This document shows positions 25,222-32,353 of a stretch of DNA of 33,340 bases, piece by piece. Within the stretch, counting starts at the first letter, position 1, and the number at the start of each line of letters is the position of its first letter. Source of the DNA: an uncultured Clostridia bacterium (GTDB lineage: Bacteria > Bacillota > Clostridia > TANB77 > CAG-508); assembly GCA_934167225.1 (NCBI GenBank), contig CAKPLD010000007.1:1-33340 (forward strand), given 5' to 3'. Below the pieces are notes generated by a model, which was given only the letters and a program-made list of their open reading frames with translations, was not told where the DNA came from and did no database searches. The position numbers and the translations under genes are program-made.

Positions 25222-27639
25222 ATGAAACATAATAAAGAGAAAAAAATAAAAGAGAATAAAGAAAATAAAAAAGAACCTAGTACTTTAAAAAGACGATTTA
25301 TTAAGTTTATCATTTTTACTTTAATATTATTGTTATTAATAACAATTGGCTATCTTATTTACAAAGCTCATACATTTAAAACACTTGCAAAAGAAATGCT
25401 TTATAATACTACTTCTACTGTACTTGATTCTGAGCAAAAAACAATTGCAGAAATTGGCTCTGAACGAAATAGAGATAATGTTACACTTTCAGAAATACCT
25501 GATAATTTAAAAAATGCCTATATCTCAATCGAAGACCAACGTTTTTATAAACATCATGGAGTGGATATAAAAAGAACAACAGCTGCTGTTTTTTCTTATG
25601 TAATTAGGCGAGGATCTTCTTCTTTTGGTGGCAGTACTATTAGTCAACAATTGGTTAAAAATTTAACTGGAAATGATTCTAATACTATTTCTAGAAAAGT
25701 TAAAGAATGGTTTTATGCTTGGGTTTTAGATGGTACTTTTTCTAAAGACCAGATTTTAGAAGCATATTTAAATATTATTTATACAGGACCTAATATTTAT
25801 GGAGTAAAAGAAGCGGCTCTTTACTACTTTAATTGTAACTTAGATGACCTAAGCCTAGCCCAATGTGCATTCCTTGCAGGAATTAATAATTCACCTAATT
25901 CCTATAACCCTTTTTCAGATAATGATAAATCTGAAAAGATTAGTAAAAGAACCAAAACCGTTTTAAACAAAATGTTAGATTTAAAATATATTTCTAAAGA
26001 TCAATACGATACAGCAGTTTCGGAAGTTGAAAATGGATTAAAATTTAGCCAAGGCAATATTTCAGGAAATTCATCTGTATATTCATACCATACAGATGCT
26101 CTTATTAGTGAAATAATATCAGATTTTTCTAATAAAAAACATATCACTCAGGATTTTGCTACAAACTATTTTTATTTATCAGGATCAAAAATTTATAGCA
26201 CACAAAACAGTAATATTCAAAAAACTGTTGAAAACGAATGTAAAAACAAAAAATATATTTTACAATCTGCAAATAGTGATGATACCTCTCAAACAGCTAT
26301 GGTTATTATGGATCAGTCAAATGGCTATGTTATTGCATGTTCTGGTGGTTTAGGTGAAAAAACTAAATCAAGAGGATTTAATAGAGCCACCCAAATGAAA
26401 AGACAAACTGGATCTGCCATGAAACCAATTGCAGTACTTGCACCAGCAATTGAAAGAAGACTTGTTACAAATGTAACAGTTTTTGCAGATGAACCTACAA
26501 CATTTACAGATTATAATGGAGAAGCCTATTCCCCTATTGATTATGATAATTACAAAGGTTCTATAACATTAAGGCAAGCAGTTGAATCATCTCAAAATAT
26601 ACCATTTGTAAAGTTAATGGAACAACTTACACCGCAAGTTTCAATTAAATATTTGAAAAAAATGGGAATTACAACATTAAATGACAAAGATGTTAACCTT
26701 GCTCTTTCACTTGGTGGATTAGATGAAGGTATCTCCCCTCTTGAATTTGCAGGTGCATATAGTTCTATTGCAAATGACGGAATGTATATTGAACCTACAT
26801 TTTATACAAAAATAGACTCTCACTCAGGAGAAACTATTTTAAATTCTAAGCAGAAAAAAAGGCGTGTAATATCTAAAGATTCTGCATATATTTTAAAACA
26901 ACTTCTTACAGAGCCTGTAACAGGAAGTTCTGGAACCGCAAGATATTGTGCAATTCCAGATATGGACGTTTCTGCCAAAACAGGTACTACAAATGAAAAC
27001 TACGATAGATGGCTTTGTGGTTTTACTCCATATTATACAGCAGTTTGTTGGTATGGATTCGATATGAATGAAAGTATTAATTTTAACGGAAAAAATCCTG
27101 CAGGACTAATTTGGTCTAGTGTTATGAAAAGCATCCACTCTGGCCTTCCTGGTAAAAGATATGAAAAAACAAATGGAGTTGTAACTTCCACAATTTGTAG
27201 AGATTCTGGAAAAGTTGCAAATTCAAGTTGTCCTAATACTTTTACAGAATACTTTTTAAAAGGCACTGTACCTGGTATGTGTACACAGCATTCTGGTGGT
27301 AGCTCAAACTCTAATAAATTTAATAGTGATTCTAAAAATAACACAAAAAATAATACAACAGTAAATACCACCAATACTACCAAACAAGAAAACACGTTGG
27401 AAACACCAAGTAACACACAAAATACCATAAAGGAAAATGAAAATACTACAACTACAAATGAAACAATAAAAAAGCCAAGTAACAACAACACCTACGAAAA
27501 TAAAACTCCAAGCAATAATACCACACAACAACCTTCAAACACAGAAAAACATAACACCATTACAAATACCAATACAAACGCAGGTTCAAACTTAACTACA
27601 AACTCTACATCTCCTGTTTCCAATGAAATATCAAACTAA
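25222..27639 (+). CDS. Class A penicillin-binding protein (PBP1A type)
   Basis: An 805-residue bifunctional murein synthase. One membrane anchor (about 30-50), a GT51 glycosyltransferase domain (ISIEDQRFYKHHGVD with the catalytic Glu, GGSTISQQLVKNLTG) and a transpeptidase domain: SxxK motif TGSAMKPIAV, SSQN and KTGTT. The last 110 residues are an Asn/Thr/Ser-rich disordered tail (runs such as NNTKNNTTVNTTNTT), far richer in Asn/Thr than typical. The basic N-terminal tail (KHNKEKKIKENKENKKE) is cytoplasmic. It is probably co-transcribed with the bactofilin-like gene and is followed by a terminator. Confidence 0.93.
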   Translation: MKHNKEKKIKENKENKKEPSTLKRRFIKFIIFTLILLLLITIGYLIYKAHTFKTLAKEMLYNTTSTVLDSEQKTIAEIGSERNRDNVTLSEIPDNLKNAYISIEDQRFYKHHGVDIKRTTAAVFSYVIRRGSSSFGGSTISQQLVKNLTGNDSNTISRKVKEWFYAWVLDGTFSKDQILEAYLNIIYTGPNIYGVKEAALYYFNCNLDDLSLAQCAFLAGINNSPNSYNPFSDNDKSEKISKRTKTVLNKMLDLKYISKDQYDTAVSEVENGLKFSQGNISGNSSVYSYHTDALISEIISDFSNKKHITQDFATNYFYLSGSKIYSTQNSNIQKTVENECKNKKYILQSANSDDTSQTAMVIMDQSNGYVIACSGGLGEKTKSRGFNRATQMKRQTGSAMKPIAVLAPAIERRLVTNVTVFADEPTTFTDYNGEAYSPIDYDNYKGSITLRQAVESSQNIPFVKLMEQLTPQVSIKYLKKMGITTLNDKDVNLALSLGGLDEGISPLEFAGAYSSIANDGMYIEPTFYTKIDSHSGETILNSKQKKRRVISKDSAYILKQLLTEPVTGSSGTARYCAIPDMDVSAKTGTTNENYDRWLCGFTPYYTAVCWYGFDMNESINFNGKNPAGLIWSSVMKSIHSGLPGKRYEKTNGVVTSTICRDSGKVANSSCPNTFTEYFLKGTVPGMCTQHSGGSSNSNKFNSDSKNNTKNNTTVNTTNTTKQENTLETPSNTQNTIKENENTTTTNETIKKPSNNNTYENKTPSNNTTQQPSNTEKHNTITNTNTNAGSNLTTNSTSPVSNEISN

Positions 27640-27640
27640 T

Positions 27641-27686
27641 AAAAATAAAGCAATTCAAGATTTTTTCTTGTATTGCTTTATTTTTT
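27641..27686 (+). terminator. Terminator after the PBP gene
   Basis: A long, nearly perfect stem (27641-27660 with 27666-27686, one mismatch, 5-nt T-rich loop) followed by a T run, 2 nt after the stop. Confidence 0.88.
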
Positions 27687-27736
27687 ATCATAAAAATTAA
27701 AACAAGCTCATAAAAATAATAACGGAGGTTTTTAAA

Positions 27737-28792
27737 ATGAAGCATTTTAGGTTTTTTGTTTTTAGAATAAAGCGAAATATATTACCAGGTATATTTTTAT
27801 TATTTCTTATATGTCTTGTTCTATTTTCATCTACAAACATGCAATCTGCAAAATCAGGTTTAAAATTATGGGCAAATTCGGTTATTCCCTCTTTGTTTCC
27901 ATTTTTCATAGCAACAGAAATACTATCTAAAACCCGAATTCCATATCAATTTGGACGTCTTTTTAACAAATTGATGAAGCCTCTGTTTAACATCTCGGGG
28001 GAAGGAAGCTTTGCACTATTTATGGGCTGGCTAAGCCGGCTATCCCGTTCGGAGCAAAAATTGCAGTTAACTTTAGAAATAACAATATCTGCACTAAAGA
28101 AGAATGCGAACGATTACTGAGCTTTACTAATAATTCTGGTCCCTTATTCATTATAGGTACATGCCGGAATAAGCTTATTTGGCAATTATTTAGTTGGCAT
28201 TCTGCTTTTTATAACACATATTTTAGCATGTATAACAGTAGGGTTTATATTTAGATTCTGGAAAAAGAATTCTGTAACAAAAAAACAATATAATGTTTCC
28301 AAACATGATAACAAACTGCAAAACATTACAGTATCAAACTTAGGAGAAGCCTTAGGTTCAAGTATTCAATCTGCAATTTCTACAATTCTTATGATTGGGG
28401 GCTTTGTAGTTTTATTTTCCGTTATAACTTCTATTTTAAATGTTAGCGGTATTACAACTTTAGTTTGCATTATACTTGAACCTATTTGCAAATGGTTAAA
28501 TCTTCCCTCTCAAGTTATCGCATCTATTTTTACAGGACTTTTTGAAATTACCAATGGTATTAATATGGTATCTTTGATAAAGCTAAAAAATATTTCTACC
28601 AACATAATTATCACCGCATTTCTACTTGGCTCTGGTGGGCTTTCTGTTTTACTTCAGGTCTTTAGCATCGTTTCAAAATCTGATTTATCCATAAAACCTT
28701 ATATTATTGGAAAAGTTTTGCATGGTGTACTTGCTGGATTTTATACTTTTATAATTATTAGCATTTTTCCTATTTTTAATTTTAATTTATAG
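27737..28792 (+). CDS. ylbJ: Sporulation integral membrane protein YlbJ, three CGG frame changes
   Basis: YlbJ is a nucleoside-gate-type membrane protein of the sigma-E regulon needed for spore formation. Triplet reading stops after 127 codons, and the middle of the gene is not open in any single frame. Skipping C at CGG 28037, 28050 and 28165 gives a continuous 350-residue protein: PGIFLLFLICLVLFSS, WANSVIPSLFPFFIATEIL, ISGEGSFALFMGWLSGYPVG, AKIAVNF, IIGTCGISLFGNYLVGI, then SIQSAISTILMIGGFVVLFS. The motifs SGYPVGAK and FIIG..G are YlbJ signatures. CGGAGG precedes ATG 27737. A 30-bp REP-like palindrome follows the stop. Confidence 0.88.
28037..28039 (+). other. CGG +1 recoding site, ylbJ site 1
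   Basis: Context CTA AGC CGG CTA. Skipping C gives L-S-G-Y-P (Gly101), the conserved SGYP motif. Confidence 0.85.
28050..28052 (+). other. CGG +1 recoding site, ylbJ site 2
   Basis: In the frame set by site 1 the context is CCC GTT CGG AGC. Skipping C gives P-V-G-A-K-I (Gly105). It is only four codons after site 1. Confidence 0.85.
28165..28167 (+). other. CGG +1 recoding site, ylbJ site 3
   Basis: Context ACA TGC CGG AAT. Skipping C gives G-T-C-G-I-S-L-F-G-N (Gly143), a second YlbJ signature, and opens the last 208 codons. Confidence 0.83.
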
Positions 28793-28797
28793 GCACT

Positions 28798-28860
28798 TCC
28801 CCATTTGGGGACGGTTCTCTATTGGGGAATCCCCAATAGAGAACCGTCCCCAAATGGGGA
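28798..28860. repeat. REP-like 30-bp palindrome, copy 1
   Basis: 30-bp arms (28798-28827 and 28831-28860) pair perfectly around AAT. The core GGGGACGGTTCTCTATTGGG is shared with the copy at 32286-32346. It is GC-richer than its surroundings, lies between convergent ylbJ and spo0A and touches the spo0A stop, so it can also act as a terminator. Confidence 0.88.
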
Positions 28861-28862
28861 TT

Positions 28863-29684
28863 TTACGCGCTCTTTAATTCTAATCTTAATTTATCTGCAA
28901 TCATTGCTATAAATTCTGAATTCGTAGGTTTTCCTTTAGCTGCTGAAACAGTATATCCAAAAATATTTTCCATCAAATCAACTTCTCCTCTACCCCACGC
29001 AACTTCAATAGCATGACGGATTGCACGTTCAACCCTTGAAGGAGTAGTTCCAAATCTTTGAGCAATTTGCGGATATAAACTTTTTGTAATTTGATTAATA
29101 ACCTCAATATCATTAACAACCATAATAATTGCTTCTCTTAAATATTGATACCCTTTTATATGAGCAGGAACTCCTACTCCATGAATAATATTAGTCACAA
29201 GAGCTTCTAGATTATCTTCTGCTTTGTTTGAATTAATGTTAACATAAGGTGTTCTCTTTGGTTCCCTTATAATAAAATTGTTTCTTTGAGCTCTTGGTTT
29301 AAAATTCTTAATCTCCCTAATTCTTTGCATTAAAAGCTCAATATCAAATGGCTTTACCATATAATATTCAGCACCCAAGCTTATTGCCTTTTGGGTTATC
29401 TTGTCTTGACCTACTGCTGATAGCATAATACAAATTGGTTTCTTATCTAATTCAATACTACTATTATTTACTCTTTCTAATACTCCAAGACCATCTAAAT
29501 GAGGCATTATAACATCTAATATTGCTATATCTGGTAATTTTTCTTTTATTAGGTCTACTGCTTCCAATCCATCTTTTGCAATTCCAATAATTTCCATATC
29601 TTCCTGATTTCCAAGATATGTTGCAAGTGTCCTACTAAATTCTTGATTGTCATCTGCAATTAATACTGTTATTTTCTCTTTCAC
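28863..29684 (-). CDS. spo0A: Sporulation master regulator Spo0A
   Basis: A 273-residue response regulator that starts sporulation when phosphorylated. Receiver domain 1-120 with acidic pocket LIADDNQEF (about 8-16), phospho-acceptor Asp in AILDVIMPHLDG (about 55), and conserved Thr/Ser and Lys (MLSAVGQ, YMVKPFD). The C-terminal DNA-binding domain has ITKSLYPQIAQRFGTTPSRV (helix-turn-helix) and VERAIRHAIEVAWGRG. It is intact, with no CGG codon. The GTG start has TAGGAGG 9 nt upstream. The gene is preceded by a sigma-A-like promoter and a palindrome and followed by a REP-like palindrome. Confidence 0.97.
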   Translation of the reverse strand: MKEKITVLIADDNQEFSRTLATYLGNQEDMEIIGIAKDGLEAVDLIKEKLPDIAILDVIMPHLDGLGVLERVNNSSIELDKKPICIMLSAVGQDKITQKAISLGAEYYMVKPFDIELLMQRIREIKNFKPRAQRNNFIIREPKRTPYVNINSNKAEDNLEALVTNIIHGVGVPAHIKGYQYLREAIIMVVNDIEVINQITKSLYPQIAQRFGTTPSRVERAIRHAIEVAWGRGEVDLMENIFGYTVSAAKGKPTNSEFIAMIADKLRLELKSA

Positions 29685-29709
29685 AGCTTTATCCTCCTAA
29701 ATATAAATT

Positions 29710-29732
29710 AAATTGTAAAAATTTTACAATTT
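29710..29732. repeat. Palindrome in the spo0A leader
   Basis: 11-bp perfect arms (29710-29720 with 29722-29732) around one central base, reading AAATTGTAAAA and its complement. It lies between the promoter and the ribosome binding site of spo0A, so it could be an operator or a leader hairpin. Confidence 0.55.
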
Positions 29733-29734
29733 GT

Positions 29735-29763
29735 ATTATATTATAGGCATGACAAAAAAGCAA
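29735..29763 (-). promoter_or_regulatory. spo0A promoter
   Basis: On the minus strand TTGCTT (29763-29758), a 17-bp spacer, TATAAT (29740-29735). I did not see a clear 0A box or sigma-H promoter nearby. Confidence 0.55.
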
Positions 29764-29816
29764 TAGTTTTTGGTAATTTTTTCCATTTTTTTATTTTTTC
29801 TATGAACCAAAAACTA
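29764..29816. repeat. Inverted repeat between yigZ and spo0A
   Basis: 11-bp arms TAGTTTTTGGT (29764-29774) and its exact complement (29806-29816) flank a 31-nt T-rich (plus strand) loop. On the minus strand it is followed by TTGCTTTTTT and could terminate yigZ transcription while overlapping the spo0A -35. Confidence 0.45.
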
Positions 29817-29846
29817 CATGCTTTCTTAAAATACTACAAAGTAAAT

Positions 29847-30477
29847 CTATTTATGGTAAATTTTTACATATTTAGATTTACCAATCTCTACTTTTTTTAT
29901 ATTTATATTCCTATTTTTTACATCTAATAAAAACTTTTCTTTCGTCAAAATACTCATTTCTATTAAACACTCTATGTTATCTTCATATTTGGAACTTAAT
30001 ATTGTAATATTGCTTTTTTTGAAATAATATTGTATATTTTGAAAATCAGAATAATCTAAAGTGACTATCATTTCAAGTCCTGGCTCGATTTCCATCATTT
30101 TTGATTTATCAATTGCTCCTAAGCAAGCCCCCGAATAGCATCTAACCAAGCCTCCTGTCCCAAGCAATATTCCTCCAAAGTACCTTGTTACAATTATAAG
30201 AACATTACATAAATTGTTTTTTTGCAAAATATTTAGCATCGGACTCCCCGCAGTTCCCGATGGTTCTCCGATCATCACTCGATTTTTCATAAATTGCATC
30301 ATCTTCTAATACTCTATATGCATAGCAATTATGCCTTGCATCAAAATATTTCTTTTTATATTCTTTTATTTTTATTTCGGCATCTATTTTATTTTCTATA
30401 TATATGAAATTAGCTATAAATTTCGACTTTTTTTCTGTCAATTCATAGGTTGCATTTTGACTTATTGTTTTGTACAT
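29847..30477 (-). CDS. yigZ: IMPACT/YigZ family protein, one CGG frame change
   Basis: Members of this family have an N-terminal ribosomal S5-like fold (IMPACT domain) and bind RNA or ribosomes; their precise role is unsettled. Skipping C 30270 joins two frames into 209 residues, the usual length. Motifs: YELTEKKSKFIANFIYIEN, ARHNCYAYRV, then across the join SSDDGEPSGTAG, and RYFGGILLGTGGLVR, all classic for the family. Start 30477 (MYKTISQNATYEL) has AAAGGAGAA 6 nt upstream; earlier in-frame ATGs lack this. Apart from the CGG the gene is undamaged. Confidence 0.92.
30268..30270 (-). other. CGG +1 recoding site in yigZ
   Basis: Minus-strand context GAT GAT CGG AGA. Skipping C gives S-D-D-G-E-P-S-G-T-A-G (Gly70), the most conserved motif of the family; triplet reading gives DDRRTIGN and leaves the family. 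Confidence 0.88.
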
Positions 30478-30599
30478 TAAAATTCTCCTTTGGGCTCCAT
30501 TTATCCGTATTTTAGGAGTCTGCAAATTACTCATAAAAAAGAGCAAACTTATTATATCATATAAAACTTCTTTTAGGAAGAAGACTCTTTTCAATATTT

Positions 30600-30628
30600 T
30601 TGACTTTTTTTACTTTATTTTATATAAT
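30600..30628 (+). promoter_or_regulatory. ytqA promoter
   Basis: TTGACT (30600-30605), a 17-bp spacer and TATAAT (30623-30628), about 30 bp before the chosen start. Confidence 0.8.
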
Positions 30629-30659
30629 TTTATTAATTTACAGAGAAAGGATAAAAAAA

Positions 30660-31589
30660 ATGGAAATCAGAGAAAGATACAAACACTTAAACTCTTATCT
30701 AAAAAACAAATTTGGCGAAAGAACATTAAAAATATGTATTGATGGAAACTTTACTTGTCCAAATCGAGATGGAAAAGTTGGGACATCAGGATGTATATTT
30801 TGTAGCGAACGCGGATCTGGCGAACATATTTTATGCAATCATATAGAAAATGATATAGATTCTATACAAAATCAAGTAAAATCATACTTTATAAGTTATA
30901 AGGCAACACGTGCTAATAAATTTATCGCATATTTTCAAAACTTTACAAATACATATGATACAATTTCTAACCTAAAAGCCAAATATAATGCAGCTTTAAT
31001 TGATAACCGTATTGTTGGACTTGAAATTGCAACTAGACCAGATTGCATTAATGAAAACATTGTAAAATTAATTAAAAGTTATGCTGAAAACTACTATGTA
31101 TGTGTTGAATTAGGTTTACAAACTTCAAATGATAATACAGGAAAATTAATATGTAGAGGCTATAAGTCTATAGATTTTGTAAATGCCGTTTTGCTTTTAA
31201 ATAAATATAATATAGATGTTGTAGCTCATATTATGGTAGGGCTTCCCACTGAAAGTTTTGACGATGTTAAGCAAACCGTTAAATTTCTAAATAGGCTAAA
31301 TATTCAGGGAATTAAAATTCATTCCACTTATGTTGTAAAAAACACTATTTTAGCCAATTGGTATGAATGTGGAAAATATCAGCCAATTTCTTTAGATTAT
31401 TATTTGGATAATTTAATTTATATTATTACACATATTTCTCCTGATATTGTAATTCATAGAATTTCTGGTGACGCACCTAAAAATCTTTTACTTGCTCCTA
31501 GTTGGAATTTACACAAAAAATGGGTCTTAAATGGTTTTGATAAATTAATGAAAGAGAAAAATTTAGTCCAAGGAATGTATTTTAAATAA
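30660..31589 (+). CDS. ytqA: Radical SAM protein, TIGR01212/YtqA family
   Basis: A 309-residue radical SAM enzyme. The cluster motif is the family-specific long form: FTCPNRDGKVGTSGCIFC (about residues 31-48), followed by ERGSGEH. Later parts include GLEIATRPDCIN, YVCVELGLQTSNDNT, HIMVGLPTESFDDV and the C-terminal HRISGDAPKNLLLAP, all typical for this family. Its role is uncertain; a tRNA-modification role has been suggested for relatives. The start at 30660 (MEIRERYKHLN) is chosen over 30600 because AAAGGAT precedes it and the family begins here. Confidence 0.9.
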   Translation: MEIRERYKHLNSYLKNKFGERTLKICIDGNFTCPNRDGKVGTSGCIFCSERGSGEHILCNHIENDIDSIQNQVKSYFISYKATRANKFIAYFQNFTNTYDTISNLKAKYNAALIDNRIVGLEIATRPDCINENIVKLIKSYAENYYVCVELGLQTSNDNTGKLICRGYKSIDFVNAVLLLNKYNIDVVAHIMVGLPTESFDDVKQTVKFLNRLNIQGIKIHSTYVVKNTILANWYECGKYQPISLDYYLDNLIYIITHISPDIVIHRISGDAPKNLLLAPSWNLHKKWVLNGFDKLMKEKNLVQGMYFK

Positions 31590-31620
31590 AAATTCTGCCG
31601 TAAGTTACAGCAGAATTTTT
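31588..31620. terminator. Terminator between convergent ytqA and rdgB
   Basis: An 11-bp perfect stem (AAAAATTCTGC at 31588-31598 with 31610-31620, 11-nt loop) with T run, overlapping the ytqA stop. It serves both directions. Confidence 0.88.
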
Positions 31621-31623
31621 ATT

Positions 31624-32235
31624 TTATAATATTTTCAATAATTCTAAAAATGCCTTTTCTCGATGAGTATTTCCAATTTCTTCTGGTTTCATCTCATTCA
31701 TAACTTTATTTGAGCCTTCTGGAATAAACACAGGTCCATAAGTAAGTTTTCCCATTTCTCCAGGCTTTTTAGCAATTGTTCCTAAACATTCACCTCTAAT
31801 TTGTTTAAATTCTCCGCTTGGAAAAACTACTGTTAATACACACACAAATTTAGCATTTCTGTTTGAACTTCCTGTTTTCTTCATATTTTCAAGTAGTTTA
31901 TTTATATTATCTTCTTGAGATGCATCATTTATCATATCTTTACTCGCATATCTTCCACTATAGATTCCTGGTTCTCCATTTAAGCATTCTACACATAGGC
32001 CTGTATCATCTGTTACAATTAGATCCTTTATTCCTTTTTTATCGCAAAAAGCTTTTATTGCAGTTGCCTTTATCATAGAATTTTCTTCAAACGTTTTTCC
32101 ATTTTCGATTATTTTGTCTGTAAATCCAATATCTGTAAGTGACAAAAATTCTATATTATTTATTCCTGTTGCTCCAAAAAAATCTTCTACTTGTTTTATT
32201 TTTCCTTTATTAGTTGTACCATAGATTATTTTCAT
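31624..32235 (-). CDS. rdgB: dITP/XTP pyrophosphatase (RdgB/HAM1)
   Basis: A 203-residue enzyme that hydrolyses non-canonical purine triphosphates (dITP, XTP) to monophosphates and so keeps them out of DNA. The substrate motif YGTTNKGKIKQVEDF opens the protein; VTDDTGLCVECLNGEPGIYSGRYA carries the general base Asp; EIGNTHREKAFLELL ends it. Length is normal. The only strong ribosome binding site (AAGGAGG, 32276-32270) is about 34 nt before the ATG, with a hairpin in between, which is odd. Confidence 0.95.
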   Translation of the reverse strand: MKIIYGTTNKGKIKQVEDFFGATGINNIEFLSLTDIGFTDKIIENGKTFEENSMIKATAIKAFCDKKGIKDLIVTDDTGLCVECLNGEPGIYSGRYASKDMINDASQEDNINKLLENMKKTGSSNRNAKFVCVLTVVFPSGEFKQIRGECLGTIAKKPGEMGKLTYGPVFIPEGSNKVMNEMKPEEIGNTHREKAFLELLKIL

Positions 32236-32243
32236 ATTTTATA

Positions 32244-32276
32244 CCGAATAAAATATTTTATTTCGGCTTCCTCCTT
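32244..32276 (-). promoter_or_regulatory. Ribosome binding site separated from the rdgB start by a hairpin
   Basis: Plus-strand CCGAATAAAA (32244-32253) pairs with the segment ending CGG at 32266, with a one-base bulge. On the transcript this hairpin lies between AAGGAGG (32276-32270) and ATG 32235. Folding would bring the two close together, to roughly 10 nt. Confidence 0.45.
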
Positions 32277-32285
32277 TCGATTTCC

Positions 32286-32346
32286 CCCCATTCGGGGACG
32301 GTTCTCTATTGGGGAATCCCCAATAGAGAACCGTCCCCAAATGGGG
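32286..32346. repeat. REP-like palindrome, copy 2
   Basis: 29-bp arms (32286-32314 and 32318-32346) around AAT with one mismatch (TTCGGGG against TTTGGGG). Otherwise identical to 28799-28859. It lies 7 bp after the htpG stop. Confidence 0.88.
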
Positions 32347-32353
32347 AGTGAAT

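Noticed and set aside
27033..27531. Open frames on the minus strand opposite the PBP tail
   Set aside because: They are shadows created by the Asn/Thr-rich low-complexity tail and have no ribosome binding site or recognisable product.
13474..30270. Systematic sequencing or assembly insertion of C before GG
   Set aside because: Not excluded without reads, but hundreds of GG dinucleotides in the window are untouched and all ten insertions fall exactly at the first position of a glycine codon. An error process cannot know the reading frame. Kept as the main alternative to test.
13377..30477. Treating ytvI, spoIIP, recJ, spoVB, ylbJ and yigZ as ordinary pseudogenes
   Set aside because: All catalytic and signature motifs survive after the frame change, and every break is the same event (extra C before GG, phase 0). 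Housekeeping genes recJ and yigZ are included. Decay would produce mixed indels and stops.
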